In this document: positions 34,573 through 42,379 of the stretch, one piece after another | How the letters are laid out: every line of letters begins with the position of its first letter | How positions within the stretch are numbered: position 1 is the first letter of the stretch | Source: Pseudonocardia alni | GTDB lineage: Bacteria > Actinomycetota > Actinomycetes > Mycobacteriales > Pseudonocardiaceae | Length of the DNA stretch: 64,000 nt | Direction: 5' to 3' | NCBI RefSeq assembly: GCF_002813375.1 | Contig: NZ_PHUJ01000003.1 | Span: 3,906,001-3,970,000 of the forward strand | Program-made: the position numbers and the translations under genes | Notes under the pieces: model-generated | What the model was told of the DNA's origin: nothing | What the model saw: only the letters and a program-made list of their open reading frames with translations | Databases searched by the model: none

Positions 34573-35013
34573 ATGGGCTCGGCCATCGAACGACCGGCGG
34601 TCACCGGCTTCCACCACGTGGCGGCGGCCGTGACCGACGTGGAGTCCAGTGCGCTCTGGTACCAGCGCGTCCTCGGGCTGCAACGGCTGCCGATGACCTT
34701 CCCGCACCACGACGCAGCCGACGGCTCGGCGGAGAAGGCGGCGCTGCTCCTCGACGTCGTGACCGGAGTGATGATCGAGCTGCACGCCCCGGCCGACGGC
34801 GACGGCGGCGGCCCCCGCGGCGCGCTCGACCACCTGGCGTTCGGCGTCGCCGACCGCGCGACCCTCGACGCCTGGGCCGCCTGGCTGGACAGCCTCACCG
34901 TGCCGCACGGCGGCGTCGTCGACCGGACCGACCCGACCGGCTACGCGACGCTGGAGTTCCGCGACCCGGACGGCATCGCGCTGGAGTTCATCCACTTCCC
35001 CGGCCGCGGTTAG
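34573..35013 (+). CDS. VOC-superfamily (glyoxalase/dioxygenase fold) protein
   Basis: A 146-residue vicinal-oxygen-chelate protein with two beta-alpha-beta-beta-beta units. Putative metal ligands are in GFHHVAAAVTDV, DHLAFGVAD and the final RDPDGIALEFIHF. GAGAAGGAC precedes the ATG. The substrate cannot be told. Its stop codon overlaps that of the opposite-strand methyltransferase by three bases. Confidence 0.82.
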   Translation: MGSAIERPAVTGFHHVAAAVTDVESSALWYQRVLGLQRLPMTFPHHDAADGSAEKAALLLDVVTGVMIELHAPADGDGGGPRGALDHLAFGVADRATLDAWAAWLDSLTVPHGGVVDRTDPTGYATLEFRDPDGIALEFIHFPGRG

Positions 35014-36224
35014 GAGCTGCCCCGGCGGGGGTCCACGCAGACCAGGCCCCACGGCCGGTCGTCGACCCGGGTCATCACCACGGTGGCGTGCCGCGACCCG
35101 CGGCCGCGCAGCTTCCGGGCGATCGCCTCGACGTCACCGGCCAGGCCGCGGCGCCGCACGTCGACCGCGCCGACGTCGAGCTCGCGCAGCAGCCGGGGCA
35201 GCCGCTTCTGGTCCCACGGACGGGAGTCGAGCACCCGCAGCGGCCGCGCGAACGGCGTGGCCGGGGGCTCGTCGTCGCCGGTGAGGAAGGCGATCCGCGG
35301 GTCGATCCGGGCGGTGCCGGTGGCCCGGGCCAGCGCGGAGACCAGTCCGGCCCGGGTGACGGCCGGGTTCGGGTCGAGCAGCCAGACGCCCGGTTCGCCG
35401 ACCGCGATCCCGGTGTCCCCGTCCGGCGGGTCCGGCTCGCCCTGCAGGTCGTGCACGCCGTCGTCGTCGACGACGGTGGCGCGCGTGCGGGCGCGGGCCA
35501 GCGCGGGGGACCAGGCGCAGGCCTCCTTCAGCTCGCGTCCGAGCGCGAGGAACTCGATCTCCCAGTCCGGCGGGACGGTGTCGTGGTCGATCCCCGGTGC
35601 CGCCTTGATCCCGACCGCGCCGGCCCGCCGCTCCAGCTCCAGGCACCAGCCCAACGGCGGCTCGGACTCGCCGGTCCGCATCCGGCCACCGCCGGTGCGC
35701 CGGGCGGGGTCGACGAACACACCGTCGGTGCCGGACAGGTCGGCGTCGCGCACGTCGCACCGCACCGTCCGGGCCGAGCCGCCGTGCACGGCCGCGTTGC
35801 GGTCGGCCATCCACAGGTGCACCGGGTCCAGGTCGACGCCGGTGACCTCGTGGCCCGCCGCGACCAGCGAGACCAGGTCGCCGCCGATCCCGCAGCACAG
35901 GTCGACGACCGCGCGCCCGGCGAATCGGGCGGCCCGGTGTCGCGCGATCACCTCCGACGACGCCTGCTCCAGCCCGTCGCGTGTGAACCACATCCGCGCG
36001 GCCCGTGCGAACTTGCGGGCGGCCCGGTCCCGCAGCCCGGCCTGGGCCATCGCGTCGGCGACCAGCCCGGCGTCGTGCTCACGGCGCAGCGCGGTCCCCA
36101 GCCGGAGCGCGGCGTCACCGTCCCGGTCGGCGACGGCGAGCCGCTCCAGCAGCGCCGTCCCCTCCGGCCCGGCGAGCCGCTCCAGCCGGGCGATCGGATC
36201 GTCGTCCACGACGACAGTGTCCAC
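35010..36224 (-). CDS. Class I SAM-dependent methyltransferase with THUMP-like domain
   Basis: A 404-residue protein. The SAM loop is VVDLCCGIGGDLVSLVAAG, followed by VTGVDLDPVHLWMADRNA and VFVDPARR. An N-terminal helical domain of about 85 residues precedes it, and a C-terminal THUMP-like RNA-binding domain (RKLRGRGSRHATVVMTRV near the end) follows, as in actinobacterial proteins related to RNA methyltransferases. The GTG at 36224 has GGGGAC 7 bases upstream. It probably methylates RNA; the target is unknown. Confidence 0.82.
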   Translation of the reverse strand: MDTVVVDDDPIARLERLAGPEGTALLERLAVADRDGDAALRLGTALRREHDAGLVADAMAQAGLRDRAARKFARAARMWFTRDGLEQASSEVIARHRAARFAGRAVVDLCCGIGGDLVSLVAAGHEVTGVDLDPVHLWMADRNAAVHGGSARTVRCDVRDADLSGTDGVFVDPARRTGGGRMRTGESEPPLGWCLELERRAGAVGIKAAPGIDHDTVPPDWEIEFLALGRELKEACAWSPALARARTRATVVDDDGVHDLQGEPDPPDGDTGIAVGEPGVWLLDPNPAVTRAGLVSALARATGTARIDPRIAFLTGDDEPPATPFARPLRVLDSRPWDQKRLPRLLRELDVGAVDVRRRGLAGDVEAIARKLRGRGSRHATVVMTRVDDRPWGLVCVDPRRGSS

Positions 36225-36323
36225 GGCGCCGTCCCCGGCACCGTCGTGTGCCCGCACCGGCGTCGGCCGCCGCGGACCGGCGGGCGTACGGTCGTCGGCC
36301 GGGACAGCGGAGCGGAGGGCCAC

Positions 36324-37565
36324 GTGGTCGAGTACGACGGCCGCGACCCCGCCGTACCCGGCGCACCGGTGCCCGCGCCCCCCACGGTGCGGGGTGCGAC
36401 GGCGCTGCCCCGCGAGATCGGCGTGCTGGTCGGGTCGGCGTTCGCGATCGCCATCGGGTTCGGGCTGGTCGCGCCGGTGCTGCCGGCGTTCGCGCGCTCG
36501 TTCGACGTCGGGGTGACCGCGGCCGCCGCCGTGATCAGCGTGTTCGCCTTCTCCCGGCTGGTGTTCGCCCCGCTGTCCGGCACGGTCGTCGGCCGGTTCG
36601 GCGAGCTGCGGGTGTTCGTCGCCGGGCTCGCCGTCGTCGCCGTGACGACGGCCGGTCTGGCCTTCGCGACGGCGTACTGGCAGCTGATCGCGCTGCGCCT
36701 GGTCGCGGGCGTCGGATCGACGATGTTCACGATCTCGGCGGTGTCGCTGCTCGTGCGGCTGTCCCCGCCGCACCTGCGGGGCCGCGCGACGAGCCTGTGG
36801 GCGACCGGGTTCCTGCTCGGCAACATCGCCGGGCCGTTGCTCGGCGGCACCCTCGCCGCGATCGACGTACGCGCCCCGTTCCTGATCTACGCGGCGCTGC
36901 TGGTGCTGGTGATCGTCGTGGGCGGGCCGCTGCTGCGCCGGCCGGAGGGCCCGGTCGACGAGGCGCCCCCGCCGCGCACCCGGTTCCGCGACGCCGTGCG
37001 CCACCGTGCCTACCGGGCGTCGCTGGTGGGGAACTTCGCGAACGGCTGGGCGGTGTTCGGCGTCCGCATCGCGCTGGTCCCGCTGGTGGTGGTCGAGGCG
37101 CTGGGGCGCGAGGACGCGTTCGGCGGCATCGCGTTGTCGGTGTTCGCGGCCGGGAACGCGGCGACCCTGCTGCTGGCCGGACGTCTCGCCGACCGCTCCG
37201 GTCGCAGGCCCCCGCTGATCGCCGGCCTCGCGGTGTCGGGTGCGTCGACGGCCGTCCTCGGCTGGGTGCTCGACCCCTGGGCGTTCCTGGCGCTCTCGCT
37301 CGTCGCGGGGCTCGGCAGCGGACTGGTGAACCCGCCGCTCAACGCGGCCGTCGCCGACGTCATCGGGGAGCGCGCCCGTGGCGGCTCGGTGCTGGCGGGC
37401 TTCCAGATGGCGGCCGATCTCGGTGCCATCGCCGGGCCGCTCGTGGCCGGTGCGCTCGCCGAGGTCTGGGGGTACGGGCCGGCGTTCGCCGTGACCGGGG
37501 TGCTGTCACTGGTCGCGGCGCTCGTCTGGTGGCGGGCGCCGGAGACCCTCCCGTCCCGGTCCTGA
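36324..37565 (+). CDS. MFS transporter (DHA1-type efflux pump)
   Basis: A 413-residue, 12-helix major facilitator. Motif A-like GTVVGRFGELRVFVAGL, the helix 4 region LRLVAGVGSTMFTISAVSLL, and the second-half motif GRLADRSGRRPPLIAGL are clear. Members export drugs or metabolites. The GTG at 36324 has GGAGGG upstream, and the 99-base gap to the divergent methyltransferase holds both promoters. Confidence 0.82.
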   Translation: MVEYDGRDPAVPGAPVPAPPTVRGATALPREIGVLVGSAFAIAIGFGLVAPVLPAFARSFDVGVTAAAAVISVFAFSRLVFAPLSGTVVGRFGELRVFVAGLAVVAVTTAGLAFATAYWQLIALRLVAGVGSTMFTISAVSLLVRLSPPHLRGRATSLWATGFLLGNIAGPLLGGTLAAIDVRAPFLIYAALLVLVIVVGGPLLRRPEGPVDEAPPPRTRFRDAVRHRAYRASLVGNFANGWAVFGVRIALVPLVVVEALGREDAFGGIALSVFAAGNAATLLLAGRLADRSGRRPPLIAGLAVSGASTAVLGWVLDPWAFLALSLVAGLGSGLVNPPLNAAVADVIGERARGGSVLAGFQMAADLGAIAGPLVAGALAEVWGYGPAFAVTGVLSLVAALVWWRAPETLPSRS

Positions 37566-37666
37566 CCTGGGGCGTCGCCCGCCGGGGTGACACCAGGGCC
37601 GGTCGCTCCGTCCCGCTGGTCCCGATCGTCACCCGGATCCCACCCGTCATGGCGGGCCGCCGGTTC

Positions 37667-37696
37667 GGGTGACCTCCTCCGGGGTGACCTCACCCC
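37667..37696. promoter_or_regulatory. GGGTGACCTC direct repeats and palindrome upstream of the GH16 gene
   Basis: GGGTGACCTC occurs at 37667-37676 and 37682-37691. The second copy is part of GGGGTGA-CC-TCACCCC (37681-37696), a perfect 7-base inverted repeat. It lies about 96-125 bases before the GH16 start. Candidate operator, or a weak terminator for the MFS gene. Confidence 0.4.
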
Positions 37697-37791
37697 ACCG
37701 ACGGGTGGCGGGTGTGGCTGGTGTGCACAGGGTGCTTCTAGCGTCGTGGATATCGGACAAGCCGGACACGGATGGGGACGGGAACGAAGCC

Positions 37792-39429
37792 ATGAGGCGC
37801 GGACTGGCACGACGTACGGTGATGAGCGCGGCGGCGGTGGTGACGGTGAGTGCTGTCATGTTCACCGGAGGGGTCCTGGCTCTCACCGACGGTGCGGCCG
37901 TGTCCGCGGCCGCGGCACCCACGGTGCCCGGCGCCGTCGCGCAGGCCGCGGCCCCGGAGGCACCGAGCGTGCTCGCCGGGCCGGCGACCACCCCGTCGGG
38001 CGCCGCGGCGTTCCCGACCGACTCCGCTCTGCGGTCGTCGTCGGAGGCCGCCGGGGGCTCCGGTGCTGCGACGGCTGCCCGATCCGCGGAGACGGGGACG
38101 GACGCCGTCCGCGGGGCCGAGGGCTCCGGTGACGCCGGACCGGCTCGCCCGGCCGCGACCGGGTCGTCCGGTTCCGCGGGCCCGGTCTCGCCGTCCGCGC
38201 CGGAGTCCGCCGACGCAGCGAAGCCTGCCGACGCCGCGAAGCCTGCCGACGCGCCCGCCGACGTGCCGTCCGGCCCCGCGGACGGACCCACGACACCGGT
38301 CGCCCCCGCCGAGAAGCCCGCCGGCCCCGCAGCCGACCCGGCGCCGCCCGTGGACGAGCCCAGCGGTCCCGCGGCCGGACCGGCCGCTCCCGTGGAGAAG
38401 CCCGCCGATCCCGCAGGAGACCCCGCCGATCCCGCAGGAGACCCCGCCGCTCCCGCGGGCGAGCCCGCCGCTCCCGCGGAGACACCGGGTGGGCCGGCCG
38501 AGAAGCCGGCGGATACTGGGGAGACGCCGGCCGGCCCGGCGCCCGCACCCGCCGACGCCGGGACGGAGCCCGCCGCCCCCGTGAAGCCCACCGACCCGGA
38601 GGAGAATCCCGTCGCCCCCTCGGACGAGCCCGTCGAGACGCCGACCGACCCCGCGGCCGCGCCCGCCGCGCCCGCCGACCCCTCGGCCCGACCGGCCGAC
38701 CAGAGTGCGCCCCGACCCGGGGCCACCAGCGCTGCCGAACGCTACGGCTGGGGCGCGCCGCTGCCGGCGTCGGACGAGTTCGACTACACCGGACCGCCCG
38801 ACCCGGCGAAGTGGAACCAGGCGGGCGAGTGCTGGCCCGGTCACGCGGGCAACGGCGGCCGCTGCGCCAGCCGGTCCACGGTGAAGGACGGCAAGCTGAT
38901 CCAGACCGGGCTGCGGAACGGCGACTCGGCGTGGATCTCGTCGAAGTTCAACCAGCGATACGGCCGCTGGGAGGCCCGCGTCCGCTCCGAGGCCACCGGC
39001 CCGGACAACGGCAGGCAGTACCACCCGCTGCTGATCATCTGGCCGCAGTCGGACCGCTGGCCCCAGGACGGCGAGTACGACTTCCTCGAGAACGGCGCGC
39101 CCGGCGAGCAGTGCGCCGAGGCGTTCATCCACTACCCGCACGGCCGCGGCGCGGTCCAGCAGGAGTACGCCAAGGAGAAGAACTGCGGTGCACCGCTGAG
39201 CGAGTGGCACAACGTCGCCGTCGAGTGGACGCCCGACCACGTGAAGGGCTTCATCGACGGCAAGGAGTGGTTCTCCTTCTCCGGCGGTGCCCGGCCCGGC
39301 CGCAAGAACATCCAGGACATGCCCAGCGGGCACCTGACCATCCAGCTCGACAACTTCTTCGGCGGCAACATGCAGCCGGCGACGTACGAGGTGGACTGGG
39401 TCCGGATCTACTCCCTCGACGGGAAGTGA
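37792..39429 (+). CDS. Secreted glycoside hydrolase family 16 protein with long Pro/Ala-rich linker
   Basis: A 545-residue secreted protein. A signal peptide (MRRGLARRTVMSAAAVVTVS..., cleavage near residue 40) is followed by about 270 residues of low-complexity Ala/Pro/Asp/Glu sequence with PADPAGD-type repeats. A C-terminal GH16 beta-jelly-roll follows (about 318-545). The catalytic E-x-D-x-x-E is intact: Glu428, Asp430 and Glu433 in DGEYDFLENG. GH16 enzymes cleave beta-1,3/1,4-glucans or galactans, or act as transglycosylases. The linker could span the cell wall, holding the enzyme at the surface. The ATG at 37792 begins the signal peptide. Confidence 0.87.
   Translation: MRRGLARRTVMSAAAVVTVSAVMFTGGVLALTDGAAVSAAAAPTVPGAVAQAAAPEAPSVLAGPATTPSGAAAFPTDSALRSSSEAAGGSGAATAARSAETGTDAVRGAEGSGDAGPARPAATGSSGSAGPVSPSAPESADAAKPADAAKPADAPADVPSGPADGPTTPVAPAEKPAGPAADPAPPVDEPSGPAAGPAAPVEKPADPAGDPADPAGDPAAPAGEPAAPAETPGGPAEKPADTGETPAGPAPAPADAGTEPAAPVKPTDPEENPVAPSDEPVETPTDPAAAPAAPADPSARPADQSAPRPGATSAAERYGWGAPLPASDEFDYTGPPDPAKWNQAGECWPGHAGNGGRCASRSTVKDGKLIQTGLRNGDSAWISSKFNQRYGRWEARVRSEATGPDNGRQYHPLLIIWPQSDRWPQDGEYDFLENGAPGEQCAEAFIHYPHGRGAVQQEYAKEKNCGAPLSEWHNVAVEWTPDHVKGFIDGKEWFSFSGGARPGRKNIQDMPSGHLTIQLDNFFGGNMQPATYEVDWVRIYSLDGK
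38407..38448 (+). repeat. Tandem 21-base repeat in the GH16 linker
   Basis: Two exact, adjacent copies of a 21-base unit (38407-38427 and 38428-38448) encode DPAGDPA twice; degenerate copies follow. The same linker has a repeated AAKPAD unit near 38218-38245. Slippage can change linker length in steps of seven residues. Confidence 0.7.
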
Positions 39430-39461
39430 CCGGCTAACGCCGGACCGTTGCGGGACGATGA

Positions 39462-39797
39462 GTGGACGTGCCGCTTCTCACACGCAGGACCGCGGGGTGG
39501 CTGCTCGCGGGCGTCGTGGCCCTGGAGGTCGCGATCCCCGCGGTCGGCCTGGCCACCACCGAGCCGCCGCGCCGCTACTCCTGGAGCATGTTCGTCGCGT
39601 CGTCGACGGAGTACGCCTACACCGGACGGACCGCCGACGGTGCGTCCCGCGCCCTCGACACCGGGGGCCTGCCGTGGCCGCAGCGGACCGTCCACTACGG
39701 AGCCACGGTCCCGGGGCTGCTGTGCGCGGCGGCCCCGGACCTCGTCTCGGTCTCCCGGACCCGGGACGGCGCCCCGGAGTGGGAGCAGTCGTGCTGA
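39462..39797 (+). CDS. Single-helix membrane protein paired with HTTM protein
   Basis: A 111-residue protein: short basic N-terminus, one transmembrane helix (about residues 10-32), then an extracellular-looking domain with RRYSWSMFVASSTEYAY and two cysteines, one at the C-terminus. It overlaps the following HTTM gene by 7 bases, so the two are co-translated. The arrangement recalls SdpA-SdpB pairs, where a small membrane-anchored protein precedes an HTTM protein; direct similarity to SdpA is not evident to me. GTG 39468 is an alternative start. Confidence 0.65.
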   Translation: MDVPLLTRRTAGWLLAGVVALEVAIPAVGLATTEPPRRYSWSMFVASSTEYAYTGRTADGASRALDTGGLPWPQRTVHYGATVPGLLCAAAPDLVSVSRTRDGAPEWEQSC

Positions 39798-40651
39798 GGC
39801 TCCCCGACACGCTCCCCGCCCGCCCGCTGGCCGGGTACCGGATCCTGGTCGGGCTCGTCGCCGGGCTGAAGGCCGTCGAGCTCGGCGCGAGCCCGCTGCT
39901 CGGGACCCGGGCCGGACCGCTGTTCGGGGTCGGCCCGACGCTGCCCGCCCCGGTCTGGCTCGCGCTCGGCGCGGTGATGGGGCTGGCGGCGCTGGCCGTC
40001 GTCGTGGGGTGGAACGCGCGGGCGGCGGCCCTGCTGGTCGGGCTGTGCACCGCCGGCTTCGTCTGGGGTGCGGGCTACTACTCCAACCACACCTACCTGC
40101 TGTTCACCGCGGCGGTGCTGCTGTCGTTCTCCGACTGCGACGCGGCCTGGTCACTCCGGTCCCGGCGCGGACACGGCGCCGACCGGGTGTGGGCGGCGCC
40201 GGTGCTGGTGCTGCGGGCGCAGATCACGATCGTCTACTTCTACGCCGCGATCTCGAAGATCCGTCCGGACTTCCTGTCCGGCAACGGTCTGGCGTCCTGG
40301 ACGTGGGACTCGGTGCTGGTCCCGGCGGCGATGCTGACGCCGGTGTTCCTGGTGCCGATGGCGTTCGGCGCGGTACTCACCGAGCTGTTCGTCGCGTTCG
40401 GGCTGTGGTCGTCGCGGCTGCGGCCGGTCGCCGTCGTCGCCGGGACCGGGCTGCACCTCGGCATGATCGCGATGCTCTCCGACGGGCTGCACGCCGCGGT
40501 CGAGCTGGGGCTGTTCGCCACCCTCACCTGCGGTGGCTACCTGCTGTTCGCGGACCGCGTCCCGGTCGTCGGCGGGCTCCCCGGCGCGGTGGTGGTGCCC
40601 CGGCAGCGCCGGTCGGAACCGGCGCTGCCGAGCACGGTCACCCGGCGCTGA
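39791..40651 (+). CDS. HTTM-domain (vitamin K-dependent carboxylase-like) membrane protein
   Basis: A 286-residue membrane protein with six or more helices. GAGYYSNHTYLLFTAAVLLSF and ITIVYFYAAISKIRPDFLSG are hallmarks of the HTTM domain shared by vitamin K-dependent gamma-carboxylase and SdpB. Bacterial versions are largely uncharacterised; SdpB helps make an exported toxin peptide. No peptide-toxin gene is apparent next door. GTG 39791 lies just before the stop of the preceding gene. Confidence 0.78.
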   Translation: MLRLPDTLPARPLAGYRILVGLVAGLKAVELGASPLLGTRAGPLFGVGPTLPAPVWLALGAVMGLAALAVVVGWNARAAALLVGLCTAGFVWGAGYYSNHTYLLFTAAVLLSFSDCDAAWSLRSRRGHGADRVWAAPVLVLRAQITIVYFYAAISKIRPDFLSGNGLASWTWDSVLVPAAMLTPVFLVPMAFGAVLTELFVAFGLWSSRLRPVAVVAGTGLHLGMIAMLSDGLHAAVELGLFATLTCGGYLLFADRVPVVGGLPGAVVVPRQRRSEPALPSTVTRR

Positions 40652-40994
40652 CGCCCATCGCCTCGGCCAGCCGCAGGTGCGGCGCGGCCTCGTCGTGGCG
40701 CGAACGGCGCTGCAGGGTGCGCCCGAGGAGCAGGTGGGCGTACCCGTCGGCCGGCTCGCGGCGCACCAGCTCGCGGAGCTCGGTCTCGGCCCGGCCGAGC
40801 TGCGCGGAGTGGTAGTACGCGCGGGCCAGCAGCAGCCGGACCGCGGCGGCCCCGGGCTGCTCGGCGACGAGCTCGGCGAGCACCGTCGCGGCCCCCGCGG
40901 GGTCGCCGGAGTCGAACAGGTACCCGGCGTGCTCCCACCGGTCGGCAGGCCCTGCTTCCGTCCCGGTCATCCAGGACAGCGCGTCGATCCTCAT
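40638..40994 (-). CDS. TPR-repeat protein
   Basis: A 118-residue protein of three tetratricopeptide-like helical pairs (for example AAVRLLLARAYYHSAQLGRA and GYAHLLLGRTLQRRSRHDEA). It is a probable protein-interaction adaptor. AAGGAGG precedes the ATG at good spacing. Its 3' end overlaps that of the HTTM gene on the other strand by 14 bases. Confidence 0.8.
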   Translation of the reverse strand: MRIDALSWMTGTEAGPADRWEHAGYLFDSGDPAGAATVLAELVAEQPGAAAVRLLLARAYYHSAQLGRAETELRELVRREPADGYAHLLLGRTLQRRSRHDEAAPHLRLAEAMGVSAG

Positions 40995-41068
40995 CGGTGC
41001 GGCCTCCTTCCGGCCCGTTCGGTTGATACGTCAACCACAACCGTGGCGCCGGGTGTTCTGTTCCCGGC

Positions 41069-41896
41069 TCAGGCCAGGGCGGCGCGGACCAGCTCGGGCA
41101 TCCCGGTCGCCGGGCGGCCGAGCAGCGTCGCGAGGTCCTCCGACGGCTCGGCGAACATTCCCGACGAGACGAACTCGCCGATGAAGGCCGGGGCCGGGGC
41201 CTGGTCGAGCGGTACCCGGCGGTGCGACACCGGCCGGCCGGACTCCGCGGCGATCGTCGCGGCCAGCTCGTCGTAGGTCCACAGCGGTCCGCGCAGCTCG
41301 TAGGCGCGCCCGGCGTGCTCCTGCGGCCCGCCGGCCACGACGACGGCGGCGGCCCGCGCGAGGTCCGCGATCGTGGCGGTGTTGAGCGCCCGGCCGCCGT
41401 CCGCGGCGACCGTCTCCCCGGCCTCCAGCGCGGTGGCGACCACGCCCGGGTTGACGAACATGTCCGAGTAGAAGGTGTTGCGCAGCGGCGTCACCGGCAG
41501 TCCGGAGTCGCGCAGCAGCTCCTCGGTGAGGGTGTGGTCGGCGAGGAACGCGGGCGCACCGGGCCGGTCCGCGCCGATCGCGCTGGTGTAGACGACATGG
41601 CCGACGCCCGCGTCGGCCGCGGCGCGGACCACGTTGCCGTGCTGGCGCTCGCGCACCCCGGGGGTCACGTCGGAGCCGGACACGAACAGCAGCCCGTCGG
41701 CGCCGGTGAACGCCGCCGTCAGCGAGGCCGGGTCCTCGTAGTCGCCGACGTGCACCCGGACCCCGGCCGCGGCCAGGTCGGCCACCTTCTCCGCGGACCG
41801 GGCGAGGACGCCCACCTGCTCCGCCGGCACGGTCTCCAGCAGCGCCCGCACGGCCGCGCCGCCCAGCTTCCCGCTCGCCCCGGTCACGATGATCAT
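41069..41896 (-). CDS. NmrA/QorB-like NAD(P)H quinone oxidoreductase
   Basis: A 275-residue atypical short-chain dehydrogenase. The dinucleotide motif is MIIVTGASGKLGGAAVRALL; later GVGHVVYTSAIGADRPG and PLRNTFYSDMF match QorB-type NAD(P)H:quinone oxidoreductases. Divergent from the HxlR regulator with GGTAAGTA repeats between them, it is the probable target of that regulator, perhaps induced by quinones or electrophiles. Confidence 0.85.
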   Translation of the reverse strand: MIIVTGASGKLGGAAVRALLETVPAEQVGVLARSAEKVADLAAAGVRVHVGDYEDPASLTAAFTGADGLLFVSGSDVTPGVRERQHGNVVRAAADAGVGHVVYTSAIGADRPGAPAFLADHTLTEELLRDSGLPVTPLRNTFYSDMFVNPGVVATALEAGETVAADGGRALNTATIADLARAAAVVVAGGPQEHAGRAYELRGPLWTYDELAATIAAESGRPVSHRRVPLDQAPAPAFIGEFVSSGMFAEPSEDLATLLGRPATGMPELVRAALA

Positions 41897-41944
41897 CGCT
41901 GTCTCCCCATCTCGTCGTGGACGGTGCCGACACTGCCGGATAGG

Positions 41945-41979
41945 CTTACGTCCGGTAAGTACGTACCTTCTGGTAAGTA
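41945..41979. promoter_or_regulatory. GGTAAGTA repeats, candidate HxlR operator
   Basis: GGTAAGTA occurs at 41954-41961 and 41972-41979, 18 bases apart (almost two helical turns). CTTAC at 41945-41949 forms an inverted repeat with the first copy. All lie in the 95-base gap between divergent qorB-like and hxlR genes. Confidence 0.6.
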
Positions 41980-41991
41980 GGTGGGTGGACG

Positions 41992-42369
41992 GTGAGCACG
42001 CAGGTGGAACGGCCCACGGGCCTGTTCTCGGGTGACGCGTTCGACAGCAGCTGCCCGTCGCGGTCGGTCCTCGACCACGTGACGTCGAAGTGGGCGGTCC
42101 TCGTGCTCGTGGTCCTGTCCCGCGAGGACCACCGGTTCTCCGCGCTCCGCCGCGCCGTCGGCGGGATCAGCGAGAAGATGCTGGCCCAGACCCTGCGCAC
42201 CCTGGAGGGCGACGGCTTCGTGCACCGCGAGGTCGCCGCGACCACCCCACCGCAGGTCAGCTACGGCCTCACCGAGCTCGGCCACGGCGTGACCGGCCAC
42301 CTCGCCGGTCTCGTCGGCTGGATCGAGGACCGGATCCCCGAGGTGGTGGCGGCACGCGGGCGGGCCTAG
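41992..42369 (+). CDS. HxlR-family transcriptional regulator
   Basis: A 125-residue winged-helix regulator. CPSRSVLDHVTSKWAVLVLV and FSALRRAVGGISEKMLAQTL are the HxlR signature; the single Cys lies at the start of the domain as in redox-sensing QorR/HypR types. QorR of Corynebacterium controls a divergent quinone reductase in the same arrangement. GTG start at 41992. Confidence 0.88.
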   Translation: MSTQVERPTGLFSGDAFDSSCPSRSVLDHVTSKWAVLVLVVLSREDHRFSALRRAVGGISEKMLAQTLRTLEGDGFVHREVAATTPPQVSYGLTELGHGVTGHLAGLVGWIEDRIPEVVAARGRA

Positions 42370-42379
42370 GTCCCGGTGG

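Noticed and set aside
33423-36323. Plus-strand open frame running through the dehydrogenase, VOC and methyltransferase region into the MFS gene
   Set aside because: Only the part from 36324 matches a protein family; the rest is antisense or out of frame to clear genes.
38209-38480. CRISPR-like or satellite repeat in the Pro/Ala region
   Set aside because: The repeats are in-frame codon duplications of a low-complexity linker, with no spacers.
39462-40651. Complete SdpABC toxin system
   Set aside because: Only the SdpB-like HTTM protein is supported; no SdpC-like peptide or immunity gene was found nearby.
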